From positions 1 through 64,000 of the forward strand of contig OENT01000168.1 of the NCBI GenBank assembly GCA_900239685.1: a stretch of 64,000 nucleotides of DNA. The letters run 5' to 3'. This DNA comes from Rotaria macrura (Eukaryota > Rotifera > Eurotatoria > Philodinida > Philodinidae). This document shows positions 35,380 through 49,777 of the stretch, one piece after another (the stretch's first letter is position 1; the number at the start of each line of letters is the position of its first letter). The notes beneath the pieces were generated by a model. The model was not told the origin of the DNA and made no database searches. It saw nothing but the letters and a program-made list of their open reading frames with translations. Position numbers and translations under genes: made by a program.

Positions 35380-38300
35380 GGTGCCTCTACGTTGTTACCG
35401 GTTCCTTTTAGATTTCCCTTAGTATCGAAGAATTTTAAGAAGAAAACGAATACCATAATCATACTTCAAGAACTGACTCATACGAAACATGAGTAACCCA
35501 TAAAAGCGGATAGAAAGCAATTAGAGTATGTACTTCTTGAAGGACTTAGATTTCATCAGCCACAATATGTGTTTCTCGAAAATCCTAATTGTAAAAAGTA
35601 AAATTTTTCAAGTTTCTCAAACTCTTCAGCTCAACAAATCGAAAATTCAACGGTAGACTATAGCGTGTAACACATGTACTATAGATCAAAATGCTACGCC
35701 ACAAAAGTACTTCTTCGATGACTAAAATAATACCAAAGATAACAAGTTGGAATCGATCGTTGTCGTATAGTGCTGATCAAAAGGTGCTGTTTAGCTTCAA
35801 AGATAAATTTCATACAATGTCAACCTATTGTTTACAATACGACAGTATTTGAAAGGAGATGTTTTTACTTCTTATAATATGAGTGCATCTGAACACTGAT
35901 CGCAGTTGCTGATATTTTTCAAAATTTTTGTATCTATCTGGGTACCACAATGATTGGAGGAGCAAGATATCTTCAGAATCAACGGTAATGACTAAGATTT
36001 TTAGAAAATTTTGTTTATCAAGCAGTTGATACACTCGGTTTATATATCTACTCACAAGAAATTTGTACAATTAGAATTTAAAACATCGGCAGAATATAGG
36101 ATATAGTTTTATTCAGAAGACTGCTTATAATCACTTTAGCATTGAGTGAATCGGTTATTTTTTATTTGTTATTACTAAATTTTTCTCATTTTTAAACCAT
36201 AGATAATTTTCATATTTGGCATAGAGAAATCATAGAAACAATTAGATCCCACTTTACAAAATAAAACTATGCTGTCTTGTTCTAACTATGCTCCTGCAGT
36301 CACCATCATCACGCTTGAAAATTTCATGCTGTCTAGGTGAATGTAAGAAAAAGAATTGTTACTGCAGCCCTGCTGCTGCTGAATTATCGACCTCACACTG
36401 TTTAAGTAACGGATACTACTTAAAAATATAAAAAACTAGTTACTTAATCGGAAAGGGCTAAAAGCATACGTCTCAAAACTCATATTCTTCCTTTTCTTTA
36501 AAACGAACCACGAGGATTCATTCTCTATCGAGAAGGACTTAAATCAAATATTAACATTTTTACTTCAATCAATTGATCGCATCTAGAAGCTGAATGAGAT
36601 ATGTCTACGCTACAGATTCAACGTAGTAGGCTAATGTACTTATTTTTTCAATGAATACCTATTGGTAAATGATCATGGATAAACTCAACAATAAAAGTAT
36701 AAAGTCTAATGAAGAAATTATTATTGAAAAAATCTGGAATTTCGATCCCGAAGAGATGGTGATCGAATGAGAACTCTGGAGATTCCTATTACAAAATAAG
36801 TTGACAGGTTATTTTTTATCTATCCATAAGACAATCACTAAATGAACTCACATCAAGTTTCCGGGGCTGCCTTAAGAACACTTTTATTTACTCGCAAGTT
36901 GGATGTGCCATGATCTACTTGTTGATTATGGAGCCTTGCTTTTCCTAAGTATACACAACTATATATAACCGATTTAATGAATTACTCATACAACTATGTG
37001 TATGTTAATTTTATTTCTCGACAGAATCGATGGATTCCGACACAGCTTAGTTGTAATATATCACCGATTTGAATTTAACGAATAGTCATTACTAATTTAA
37101 ATTTCATACACAAAATTATTTCATTAATAACTTTGACAGAAAAATAATGAAAAACTTGCTGAAAACTCAATTAGAACTTGGCTTTCAGAGTGAATCAAGA
37201 ACCTAAGTGCTTTACAATTGCTATATATATATATATATACATTGTGCTGCAAGCAGTAGGCCATGCTGTAAGGTACGATACACTTTCTACTGTATATATA
37301 GCGTCAGATTTCAAACACAAAGTTAGAAATTTGTTGTTTTAAGGATGTATGAAATGTAAGAAATAGAATGCTGCTCGATTTCAACTTTTCGAACCAGACC
37401 CGCCAGAAGAAATTAAATTAGTTTTTTTGTCATCAAATGGATCACTATTGTAATCTATGGCATATAAAACAGTGAAAAGTTCATGAAAATCTATAATAGC
37501 ATTAACAATAAATTTGATACTAAATTAAAACACGTCGAAAATGTACTCTGTTAGTACTAAATATTAACAATCATGACAACTATTAAGTATTGCATTAAGA
37601 AAGTTTCCACGATTTAGTGCCCTATTCGCATAGAAAATTACTTTCATGATTTATAATTCTAACTAAATCAGATTCAAACTGTTAAATATCACAAAGAAAT
37701 CGACGCTTATCCTGAAAATATTGGTATAATAATCTACAAGTAGCGCTCATCCTTCAGATTCGCAGACCCTTTTCTGAAAGAATGGTCTTTCATTGGGAAT
37801 TAAGTAAAAATCATCTTATTCGGAAAAAATCACTTTCGAATGATAATTGATCTCGCCTATCAACAGTTGAACTTTACATTTGCTTTGAAAAGACTGTATA
37901 TATCTTAGACTGAATGAAATCGTATACAGCGCGATGTATTTGTTACGTTTTTAAATTTTCATTGATTATGTCTATCAATGATCATGCTATTTCATATTTT
38001 CCGTGCAAGTTTCGAATTTACGTACTAGAAGATTAGAAGTAATCCTCACTTATTAGTATATGTAGTACAAACAGACCAGATATTCAAGGCATCAAAAGAC
38101 TCATCGGATACATGACTCTGAAGAATAAAAGAACAAACCTTCTGTTTCGAACGAGGAGGATGGATCCTGGAATTTCCCTGAGAATAAACTACTATTCACA
38201 AATCTGATGTCAGTTATTGCTCGCCTGTGTTTAATCTTATACCCTCCTGACTAGTCGTTTTCAAATTTTTTAGGTCTTCATGAAACTTTATCTCATTCTC

Positions 38301-39705
38301 TTATATTTACTCATATTCAAACCTTAAACTCTTACAGAGTCGTCTCATTTCATACAGAAGTGCTAAGATGGAGAAATCATAAATTACCTGAAACCATGCG
38401 TTCAGAGAAGTTGAAACGAGAAACGCTCCATGATGAGGATATGAGAATGCGTAATAGCTTGTGGATCCGTTGGCGTCCCAGAAAAACTAGATTGCCAAGG
38501 CTATTATGATCGAAAAATAAAGTTCACTATACTAGAACGCTGCATATCTGTTACTACATAACATGATCCATAGTTACGTCAAACAATTTCATTATTAAAC
38601 TGATTCATTCTCATAAATTCGAGCTGCGGTGCCCATTCTCCGACTCACGATTCCCTTTGGTCGAACTTTTAAACAAATAATTTTTTTCTTAAAAACCCCT
38701 TTGTGGGTCCTAAAAAATCCAAATCTCAAAATTTCAAAAAACTACTAACGGACTCGACCTCCCCATCCCCAATTACCTCTAGTCAAGTTTTTTCTATGAG
38801 CGGGTGCTGAATTTTTATTGGTTTAGCGCGTACTGAAGTCGGATGGATTTAAAAGCAAAAACTAAACAAACTTTAAAGATATTTAAGGAGCGTATAAACC
38901 TTTCTTTCAGAAAAGGCGAAAAATATAATTACCGAAAATGCTATCAAAGACGAAGCATGATCGTTATCATGACGAGCCTACAGCAGAAAATACAATAGCA
39001 AACGTTTTGACCAGCCCAGACATAAACATTGACTTATATAAAACTCTTTTATGTTAGTATCCGCCTAATCTTTGTGTTCTAAGAAATGGTAATGTCACCG
39101 CACTGATTATTGATTATATTCATCAAATCTTTTAAAAAAAGAATGTTATTATGATATTTATCATTTCAAAATAGATACGATTAGAATTACCTCATGAAAA
39201 TAATTTCTTATGCCGATAGGACCTAAAATTCTGGAAGATTCCTGAATTCGGTGCAAACGAATTGTCTTAATTCTTACTAATTCTCTATTAATAAATCTTA
39301 TTTTCAGGACGCTTTAATTTAATTTAAAATTTACTGATAATGCTAACGAAAAGTGCAATACTACCCCAAAGGGGAAACAGTTTTGGCAACCTAGTATATA
39401 ACATTGAATAAATAGAAGCCGGAAAAACAACCGACAAATTTTTAAATCAAAGTCGAGCCCGATTCGCGGATAGGGTCGAATCGCAGTATTCTAGAAGAAA
39501 ATTTGTCCATGAACCTTACTTGCATAGAATCCAAACTCGACATATTAAATGTGATTTATGCCTAAAATAGTTCTAACAGGCAAAACATTCTTTGTGTGCT
39601 TTTCAAATGAAAATGATCTTGTTATTTTTTTTTGTAATCAATTTTTCATCCTATATGGAACACATCAAAGAAATAAAACATAGAAAAATGAAAGAACCGA
39701 ATGCA
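35380..39705. other. 4.3 kb without a recognised gene
   Basis: AT-rich; the longest frame is 81 codons (35825-36070, minus) with no known domain. A TA dinucleotide run is at about 37222-37240. TTTGGTCGAACTTTT near 38657 also occurs at about 31438, a possible dispersed repeat. Confidence 0.45.
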
Positions 39706-42700
39706 TTATTTTTGAGAAATAGAATCTAATGCATTTCGTAGATTTTGTTCTCTTGATCTAATCCATTCAATATTCATATTAACTTGATCGAAAGCTTCTT
39801 GACGTATTGAATCTCCAACACCGGCATGAGGGTATTGTGCAAATAAATCATTCATCTCGAAGGAAAGAGCAAAAAAAGAAAGTATCAATAAATATGAAAT
39901 GTACAAAATGAAATTAGAAATCATGTTACTTCTTGAATATAAGAATCTTTCTCAAATGAACGTGACATTGCAAGAATAGCTCTACCGAAATGATAATGTC
40001 TGGTTCCAAAACTAAACCAAGTAGATATAAGACAATTCTCTATTCATGTGTTTTTGAAAAAAGAAAACCTCGTACTTGTTAACTAATACTGGATAATTCT
40101 CTCTGTAAAACTTCCAAACTGTTTGTCTGCCGATTGGAAAACGACTCATGTAACCCATCATGCCAAAATAATCATCACCTGTCATTCCATTTGGACCAAA
40201 TGTCATTCCATCATTGAGTAATCTTAAAAACAAAAACAATATTCACAGTAAAGCCGAAAAAAGGAAGTCATCTGAAAGGTTCCCTACTGCAGCAAGCGAT
40301 CTGTATTATTCGTTGAACTAATGGCAACTAAAGCACGATTTTTTTCCTGTTTTGACTTTGCAACTCTAAAATAATGATACGTTCTATTCCAATCGGCTTC
40401 ATTATTGTCATATTTTAAATGGTATGCATAAATTGTTGATAAAAAATCTGCAGGTATACTAAATATAAAAATTTAATTATGATTTCGTTTGAGTATATTT
40501 TTCGAATATCTCTACTTTATACTGACGTCACCATTACTAAAATATTCTACAGGAATAGTTTTAAATAAGTCACTTGCTCGTTGAATAGCAGGCTGATGAT
40601 TCATTCGACACAGAAGAGATAATTGTAAACTTTTGACTAATCTATGAGTGTAAAAAAGAAACCACTAGAAATTAAACAAATATTTGATTTTCATACAGCG
40701 TACTTTTCATCATCAGTATCATTCGAATTTAATGTTAGAATTTGATCAAGCGTTACGCCATTGGAGAAGATTTGTTGAATAGAAAAATTCTAAAGGAAAA
40801 ATTCGTTGGAACCGAAGAGTCGTTAATTTCAAAATAAAAATTTTCTGACTTGAAATTTCGTCAATGTATCCGGTAAATAATCAATCACATGAGCTAATTT
40901 TTCCCAATGCCATTCAAATGTTTTCCAATGAATATATTGTGTCATACCTTTTTTAGCTAATGCACGTACTATTCTCAATGGTTCCGTATAGTCGATTAAA
41001 CCTCGATAAGCAAGTAAAAAGCTGTCTTGCATCAGATTGACTTTATCTTCAGCAGAGAAGAACTAAATTAAAGAAAAATAGCAATGAAACTTCTATTATA
41101 TGCATTCTATATTTCATTTACTGTTGGTTGTGCATCTAATACAGATTCAAATGGTTGCCATGTAGTAGATGGAAGTGCATATTCTGTTACATAAAAACCT
41201 TGAAAATCAGGATTGCATTTAATCCATGAATATCTTTTTCCTGATATAACTCGATTGTCTTGTTCATTTTCAAGAATAAATGTAATGTTATCACCACCTA
41301 TATCTGTTGTATCAGAATCTGAATAACTACCACCTAAAAAATACAATGATTTCTTTCTCGTGTACATCTGATTCTATTGCTGTTTACCTAATACACAATC
41401 AATTCTTATTTTCCATCGATAATTTTTATCAAGATGTGATGAATTTAAGACATTGGATAGAATGAAACGTGATTGAGTAAATGCTAAGTGTGTTGCATCG
41501 TTTACCACGTTTAAATTAACTTTTAATAATGGATAGTTAAGTTCATTCAACCAACTTCTCATGAATTCTGCTCCATCGGTAATATTTGTCAGTACATCAT
41601 CATAAAATACATTCAAATCAGCAACATCAAATCCATAGGTTATTAAATAAATTTGTAAACTTGTACGAAATTTATCTGAGCCAGCTATTTTTTCTAACAT
41701 ACGCATTAGACCTACACCTTTTGAATATGCTATTATATCAAGATTATTAATTATATCGAGAATATTTGTAAGATTTTCATTAACAATCGAATGAGAAGTT
41801 GGCTTTGCATCATCCCACATACCAGAAATAAGATACTCAGTTAATACTTGTGATTCCTTGTTTACAACGAAAAAATAATAATAATATTCGATTCTATAAA
41901 AGAACGAACTAAATCTTACCATATTCCAATTTGGATAGTTAGTTGTAAATGATTTACGACAAAGGTATGAAACCATGGCTTCACTAAACCATAAATCATT
42001 CCACCATTTAAATGTTACATAGTTTCCGAACCCTATGAATATATTTTATTAAGATTTAAAATTTTTATCAAATGAAATCTGACATGAATGAGCAATTTCA
42101 TGTGCTACTATGTCTGCTGCTGCTTGTTTTTGATATGTTGATGTAGTTTTGTCATCAAAAACAATGCGTTCTTCACGATATGAAATAAGACCCGAACTTT
42201 CCATAGCAACCGATTGAAAATCAGGTATGGCCAATAGATCTACTTATTTGATGATGATAATTTTATCTAATTGAAAGTAAACTACTCACCAACTTTAAGT
42301 GGCAAAGCTTCATCAGTATTAAAATAATTTTTATAGAAAGGAATCGAATTCGATGCTATTTCAAGTGCTAATGTTGTATGATTTTTTTCGGTTGGTTCTT
42401 GACGTGCCCAAACGGTAACCTAAAATGATACTCATAATAACCCAGGTCAAAAAATCAGAGATTAAGTCTTGTAAGATCTTACTGTCGCATAAGATTTTCT
42501 ATAATCTTATAATCAAATCTGACAGAAGAGCAAGATCTGTCAAGAATTTTAGAGTAAGACTTAATGACAAAACTTCTGAGACCACGATTTTGTGTACGAG
42601 TTTTCGTCTGATCTTGAAAGATCAGATGCAGAATCTTGTCAGATCGTAGTATCTGATTCTTTGCCCTGGGTAAGATTAAAAGAATACTGAATTTTTTCAA

Positions 42701-44181
42701 ACTAACAATGACCATCAAGGTTCACGTTCAAGATTAGCTACCAGAAATTTTTTTATTTAAGTTGGACTATATTCAAAACAACACTATGGTCGAGAAGGTA
42801 AATATTCAGGATAGACAAGAAATAAAAATCAGATCACATCTTTCATCCATACATTTTGATGGTAGGAAAATTCTTATCAGATCGGTAATTAATGTTTAAA
42901 TTTTAGGACATCAGATTTGATATCTTTGCTAAAGTACGTTATTTATAGAAATATAGGAAATTCTATGTCATACATTCTTTGTTAGATAGATGTGAGAATG
43001 ATTAGAATATCTTTCTAGTATTGTCGTCGAAAGGAATAGTCGATTATTGAGATGTTAAATCCACAAACAAAATAGAAGATTCGATAGATCAACCCAGGTC
43101 AAAAAAACATACCATTGGCTCATCAACAGAATCTTGCTTCTTTCCAAATGTATCTGGAAGGATAGCCCAAGTAACTACATATGTACTCAAGCGAAATGTT
43201 TCTGCAAATTTCGTACGAACTAAACCATCTTCAACTGTTTCTTCAATCTATCGAACATGAAAACAGAAATATAGTTAATTCTAAAAACAAATGTGATTAG
43301 TTCATAGGAATACGATTGGAAAATTTGATAGAGCAATAGTATTTTTTGGATGAAGTATATGTATTTTGAATTTAGCTTTTAATTGTGGCTCGTCGAAACA
43401 AGGAAACGCTTTTCTAGCATTAGTTGGCCGAAGTTTTGCTGCTAATAACGTTCTAAAATTGTAATGAAAATAAAATGAACTACTATAATATGTGTTTTTC
43501 GATCATAATCATTTACTCGATGGTGTCATTCTTATCTTGGAATTGAGTTTGATAAAATCCAACGTTACCGTCACTAAACGTAACGACAAATTTTTGTACT
43601 AATGTGTACTGATTAGGTGCAAATGTAGAATTCGTTGTAAGACGTAAACTTATATAATCATTGGGAGCATATTGTCTCATGGAGACCAAACGATTAACAC
43701 CATCTTCAAATAATGCTGGTTCTTCAAGGGAAAGCAACGATGTTGCATGGTATATAATTTGTTTAATTGGTTGTTTTAATGTAAATGCAATAGTGACTTT
43801 TCCTTCGACAGTACCTAGTTGTGTATCATTACATTTATATTCTAATTCATAACTATCAACAAGTATATCATTCGACAAACGTGGATTACATTCGTCATCA
43901 AAACATTCATTAGGTTCTGGTGTGAGGACTGTCACTGTCGTTGATGCTGTCACCGTTGATTGGGAAGGTGCTGGCGATGCAATCAAAGTTATGCGTTCTA
44001 TTCGTTGAGGTAGAAGGCCAGCCAGGAGACCAACAGTTAGTATGGACGCGCAATAAAAAATTACAGCAGCAATGATCCACGATCTTGGTACACTACATAC
44101 TGATTGAAAACGAACGTTTCGTCCAGTGTTGCCTGTGGATTCACCTGAGTCATGGGTATTGCTTTTTGGGTTACTTTCCAT
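39706..44181 (-). CDS. M1-family zinc aminopeptidase (aminopeptidase N-like), 15 exons
   Basis: Exons by eye: 44181-43517, 43452-43314, 43247-43113, 42419-42290, 42239-42084, 42032-41920, 41856-41388, 41333-41122, 41062-40850, 40789-40704, 40641-40516, 40458-40288, 40222-40076, 40011-39930, 39855-39706. All introns are GT-AG, phases agree, and the sum is 998 codons. It is a type II membrane protein: cytosolic tail 1-34, membrane helix 35-57, Ser/Thr-rich stalk, then M1 domains including ARKAFPCFDEP. The zinc site is HEIAH (403-407) with the third ligand E426 in WFSE, at the normal 18-residue spacing; the second intron half completes W409. The catalytic Tyr is Y490 (IAYSKGVGLMRML). The GAMEN motif reads VAMES (367-371), so Gly and Asn are replaced while Glu stays. 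The C-terminal ERAP1-like helical domain is complete. Expected role: trimming N-terminal residues of extracellular peptides; the altered motif may shift specificity. Confidence 0.85.
42441..42670. mobile_element. 230-bp CCCAGG MITE in an aminopeptidase intron
   Basis: Ends are CCCAGGTCAAAAAATCAGAG and, in reverse complement, CCCAGGGCAAAGAATCAGAT, flanked by TAA on both sides (42438-42440, 42671-42673). The interior is rich in AAGATCTT/GATCTTG words. It is the same family as 24524-24619. It lies 21 bases from the 3' splice site of the 693-nt third intron. A lone copy of the tip (CCCAGGTCAAAAAAAC) is at 43093-43108, next to the 5' splice site. Confidence 0.75.
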
Positions 44182-47100
44182 GTGTATTAATACTTTAGTA
44201 ATGAATAATATACGTGTATCTTTATGTGTTTTTTATTCGTATCTAGTTAGTACAGCTTAGCAAATAATAGGGCATACGAAAAAGAAAAGGATATGAGAGG
44301 ATCTTCATGTTATATTATTCGTCGTTTTTTCTCATCTTTGTTTATTACTGATAAACTTTAAATGTTACTTAACTGATATCACATCATGATGGTTTGTTTG
44401 GAAGACATGTAGTATTTTATTTTTATCTACGTTTTAATTTTTATGTCAAACTTCTCTTTTTTTCAAAGAAATCACAACACGTGACAACGATTTACTTGCA
44501 TTTTATATCCATAAAATTTGTGTTATTCAATGATTGTATGCATAATAGCGTTATGACTTTATTTTTACTTCGATGTATCTTTGTTTCTATGTATCAAAAG
44601 TTTACAAGGAAACGGTTTGCATCTATAGATTGTGTGAATTCGAAGCGGAAAAATTGCCAATGTATTTAGATGATGATCTTAAAACTAACTAATCACTTGT
44701 TTTTAGATTTATTGCAAACGGCTACGAGATATTAGCAAGTCAAATCTTAGTCATGAAAGTTATTATCATGAAAGAGAATACATAAATGTTCTTATCTAGA
44801 TTTTTTTCATTCATAACTATAGCTTTAGAGCTGCAGAGTAGAACTAGTCAGACTGATCTTAGTTTCTACACTGGTTTTGTTCGAATAGTGGCTAGGCTCG
44901 ATAATAAGAAAGAAGATACTGGAGTCAAAAGCCATGCATAATCTCACTTTCATGTGATCAATGTGAAGATGCTGACAAAAAGAAGTGTGTAGAAGAACGT
45001 TCTAATTCCTTGAGATGAGTAAACGAAAAATGTCTCACATATCTTTACAGCTACTATTGAGACAAATTAAAATATTTAGCCGCCCTCATAGAACCATGAA
45101 GATCAAACAGATTGTATGATGTTGAAGTCGACAATCTCTGGTATGCTCTATATTTCGAATACGATTTGGGACAAACAGAACATATTACAGCTACTAAAGA
45201 TTGAATATAATACGATAGATATCATTGGAATATAGCTGGCTCAGTGCTGATAGAAAACGCTTACGGATCATAAAGAGTTGAGAATGCCTTCATTAATCAT
45301 TCATGTCGACACAAAATATAATGTGTCATGCAGTGCAATTGAGTTCAACTCAAAAAATAAAATAGACGTATACATCAGTTTAATGCCAAATTATTCTGCT
45401 GATGGTATAGGAAGAAAATTTGAAGTGAATACCTAACTGACTAAGCACACTTCACATCAGCATTTTTATCAATGGAAAACATAGATTACTGCATTTTCTG
45501 TAACGTCTTCATATACTCAGTTTATTATCGTCATGCAATAGATATCTTCATCGTATTCTGTGTCTTCTCACCGTATGGTGGATCAGAAGATCTCAATGAG
45601 GTTTTTCTATATGTGATACGGCAAACGTACTGAAATCCGCTTATCCCCTTTGGTTTTGTGACTATCATCAAAATCGAAATAGAATTTCATTGTACTAATG
45701 TGATTACTATACTAAAGCCTGAAGCCTAAGTACTAAACGCATCATTTTTCATAAGATGTAATGCATATTTTAAGTCTAATCTATCCTTTGTTCAAATACA
45801 GTTTTGATATTGAAATAATATAAAGATAAACGCGTTTTTAAGAAATCTATTTGTCTATGAAGAGTTCAATAAGACGATTCGAATGTCATGCCGTGTTGAG
45901 AATCGACTTTCGTTATTTTTTTTTATAAATACAGATTCAAGTTAATTGAGTACACCTTTAGAAGAATCAAGAATCGTATAGGAATCTCACGTTTTCATGT
46001 AGGTCATTTTGATTAAATTTATCTGTTTTCTAAACAATTAGAGAATGTTCTTTTCAAACATTGACTGTAGAACGAAATTTAGTTTTTTTTTAATATGAAT
46101 TTCAACTTTTTTGTGTTTTGACTATATATATTTGTAAGAATGCCATCCATAAAAGATCATTGTTTACAATAAACAAAATCCTACGAGGCATGTTACTCAT
46201 CAATTTCAATGAAAGAACGATCAGCAACAACAGTTTAATGAAATAATAAAAAAAAACATGTCGCATAAAGATGTGATTGACTAGAAAATTGAGGTATAGC
46301 CGATTGCAAATACAAATTGCCGCTAATATTCGTTAAATCAATCCCTCATAACACAATGAACGTTGAATATTGAAGGTCTTTTTCTGTTGGAAAAAAATAG
46401 TTTACACACTACGGAATATATAAATAGCATAATCAATAATTAGTTTTGCTTTTCCCAGGTCGCGTGCAAGGAAATATCATGTCCTCATCACTTCACTCAA
46501 AACATCTTAGTTTCATATTATCTATGAATTAAATCAAAGCGTAAAAAATTCATTTGATATGAAGTGAGAGTATACATAAACCTACATTTCCAATCGAACT
46601 TTGTTAGATGAAGTTTCAGCTCTAGATGATGCTAACCTTATTTATAAGATAGGGTAGAAACAATGTGCCGAATTTTCGAAGTGTGACCCCTATTTGAACC
46701 TAAAGACGGATGTTGACAACTGTTTACTAAAACAGTATTTCGTCTAATAATCGAGCTCTATCTGTTCTCAATATGTCAAGCCGATTGTATAAGTCGGTAT
46801 CGAGAAAGTGAGACAATTAGATTGGCGTACTTTTTGTATAGAGAACATTGTAGAACGTGATCATCTATTTATCCTTGCTTCTTGCAGTTCATTTACGTTT
46901 CATTCAATACTATGAAATGAAGCCTTGGCAAGAAGAAAATTCTCGCAGCTCATATATTATAACGTGACCATTCGGTATGCAAAAAGAAAAACGCTGGATC
47001 CTCAAATCCTGATGTCTACCGTTCAAAAAAATTACACTTTGAAGAAGTCTCTTTCATATTGCATTCTATAGCATCGCCTCGACTGTCAAGGAAGATTTCG

Positions 47101-48754
47101 TTCATACTCTTGACAGATATGACTCGAGAAAACGTACATTAGGATCGGTAATTTTTTTACTCCAATTTATGTAATCTTTTCATATTGCCGTTTGTGCACT
47201 GAGAATGTCTTTGTATAGATTACATTTAATCAATTGTTAATTTGTCGAAGTTCCGATGCTTATTTATTGAGTTGATCAAACATTTAAGCAAGAGATCACG
47301 TTAAAAAGATTTTACACACTGAACCAACTAACTGTTGGGGTTTATTCGCATTGTCATATATTTTCAAAGAGAATATAGAGTCAAAATATACATTGAGATT
47401 TTTTTTTCTTCTACCCTCCCCACCCATCTCAAGATTCTATCCACCATTGAAAGAATCAATCAACAGCTTTAACAGCTATTGAACATACGATTTCTAACAA
47501 AAAACAATGTCGGGTTAGTAATCTCAGTATCTCGATCTTTGTGTAGTTCGGTAGATAATAACTCTTTAGTTGACATACTGTGACTTTTCATGTGACGAAA
47601 ATATCTTAGTAAATGTTTTGATCAATGAAACAGTCTTCTTTTATATCAAGTAGAACGAGCATGTGGCGAACCTGAAAATATGTCAACTGTAGAAATTCTA
47701 ATTTCAGTAACGACTCAACAATTAATGGTGGATTTCTTAGAAGCAAAAAAATATTACTTGCACTCACTCTATTGAGTAATAAGATCAATAACAATGGTAA
47801 ATTAGGCCGATTCTTATAAATATAGTTACTATCATAAAAAGAAATGAAACTATCAACGAAGTCATGACCTAAACTTTGACATAGTGTTATAAATATTTTT
47901 ACATCAAGAACCAGATTCAGTGAGCTCCATTCTTTGTACTCGATAAGGATCATAATGAAATACTTTTCGTTTTACTTTCAATGAGAATAAATCAAATGTT
48001 CAATATTTATTAACCGAAATTTTATGCGTATCGTGAAAACATATATGATCAACATATCACTAGGAGAATGGGACCATGAAATATGGAATGCAGAAATATA
48101 ATCAAGGATATGATTATAGATCAGTCGTGAAAATCAAATATCTGTAAAGAATAAAGATTGAACTGATCTGTTCGAAAGGCAGAGTTTATTTTCTTCAAGG
48201 GAATACTTTCATAACAAATGGTATAGCTCTATTGTAAGATTTCCGCCTGTGTCTGTTGACAAAATCCAATCAATTTAAGTGATAAATTCTTCAAATGATG
48301 CATCGTTAGATAATGGATATTTTACTCTTAATGAAAATCTACTGAATATATGAAAAAAGCACGTTTCAATCACACTGTCACATCGAGGACTGATACCCAT
48401 TTGAATTGTAACGGTAGTGAAAATTCCAACAGAATTCAATTATATAGATACATCACCAAGATGACATTGCAAAACTGTAAAGGAAGTGGTTTACATCGAT
48501 TTTAAGTTGGCGAATAAGCTACGACAGATACATTGGATCCAAAACTTTTACACTTGATCTCAGTTTTGACTTATTGTAGGTGTTCGACGTTATTTCACAC
48601 ATCAAACGAAGTAAGGTAACTTTGCCGAAAGCCAAGTTTGGGGTCTGAATCCGATCGATTAAAATCTTTTGAACCTAAAAAAGATTCGATCGGTGCGTAT
48701 AATACATAGTATTGTCGCAAAAACACTGCAATATATCTGTGAAACAGCATCATA
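44182..48754. other. 4.6 kb without a recognised gene
   Basis: AT-rich; it includes the aminopeptidase promoter side near 44.2 kb, with no clear box. Frames at 44394-44669 (+) and 47606-47953 (-) match nothing known; the latter is listed separately. Confidence 0.45.
47606..47953 (-). CDS. Unassigned 115-aa open reading frame
   Basis: A leucine- and isoleucine-rich frame (for example RPNLPLLLILLLNRVSASNI). An internal TTTCAG followed by GTTCGC could be a splice acceptor. No domain is recognised. It could be one exon of a decayed gene; a chance frame is equally possible. Confidence 0.2.
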   Translation of the reverse strand: MILIEYKEWSSLNLVLDVKIFITLCQSLGHDFVDSFISFYDSNYIYKNRPNLPLLLILLLNRVSASNIFLLLRNPPLIVESLLKLEFLQLTYFQVRHMLVLLDIKEDCFIDQNIY

Positions 48755-49775
48755 CAGCACTGGCCCAAAGTATCCCGCCTCCCCCCGGATCTCAGTCATT
48801 ATGATAGTTGGGAGGCTGGAAACGTCTATGTTCATAGTTCTCAAAGAATGTAGGTCAGCAGCACAACCAACGCCTCGATTGCTTGAACCAAACGAGAGTT
48901 ACAATGTAATCTATCGGTCGCCATTGTGGATTTCATAAGTTATGAAAGAAAGAGTTTCGTGAGTTGCGGTACCCCTCATTCTGTAGCCGCCACGTCGTTA
49001 TCACAAATTTTGGTCATTTCTCAAAAGATGCCAAAAAAATGTTAAGATAATACAGTCCTTGTGCAGAAAAATGAGACTGTACTCATCTACTCATTTAAAA
49101 CTAGTAGTTTTCAAACAGTTTCCGTGATCTTTGTCACTTTTATTTACACACCATTCAGACGAGAACATATGACAATGCCAATATCTCTCCCATAAAACTT
49201 GACATGCGCTTATGTCATATTTCTAGTACTTCGTGGAAAGGAGGACATCGTTTTTTTCAAAGACTATTAGATCAGTAAAAATCTTTGTGAAAAAATCTAT
49301 GCAAAACCACTACACTGAACAACTTGTTGTCTACTCAGTCACGATCCTGATTTTAAACTGGTTCAGGATAATTTCATGCTGTGTAAATAAAAGTGACAAA
49401 GATCACGGAAACTGTTTGAAAACTACTAGTTTTAAATGAGTAGATGAGTACAGTCTCATTTTTCTGCACAAGGACTGTATTATCTTAACTTTTTTTTGGC
49501 ATCTTTTGAGAAATGACCAAAATTTGTGATAACGACGTGGCGGCTACAGAGTGAGGGGTACCGCAACTCACGAAACTCTTTCTTTCATAACTTATGAAAT
49601 CCACAATGGCGACCGATAGATTACATTGTAACTCTCGTTTGGTTCAAGCAATCGAGGCGTTGGTTGTGCTGCTGACCTACATTCTTTGAGAACTATGAAC
49701 ATAGACGTTTCCAGCCTCCCAACTATCATAATGACTGAGATCCTGGGGGAGGTGGGATACTTTTGGTCAGTGCTG
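48755..49775. mobile_element. 1,021-bp Tc1-like palindromic element
   Basis: Two inverted arms of about 397 bp (48755-49151 and 49380-49775) are nearly identical and surround a 228-bp centre. The tips read CAGCACTGGCCCAAAGTATC and, in reverse complement, CAGCACTGACCAAAAGTATC, close to the known Tc1-type end CAGTGCTGGCCAAAA. Flanking TA dinucleotides are at 48753-48754 and 49776-49777. No transposase frame is present. The high arm identity suggests recent activity or gene conversion between arms. Confidence 0.8.
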
Positions 49776-49777
49776 TA

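Noticed and set aside
37222..37240. TA run as a promoter or origin
   Set aside because: Simple dinucleotide repeat with no gene next to it.
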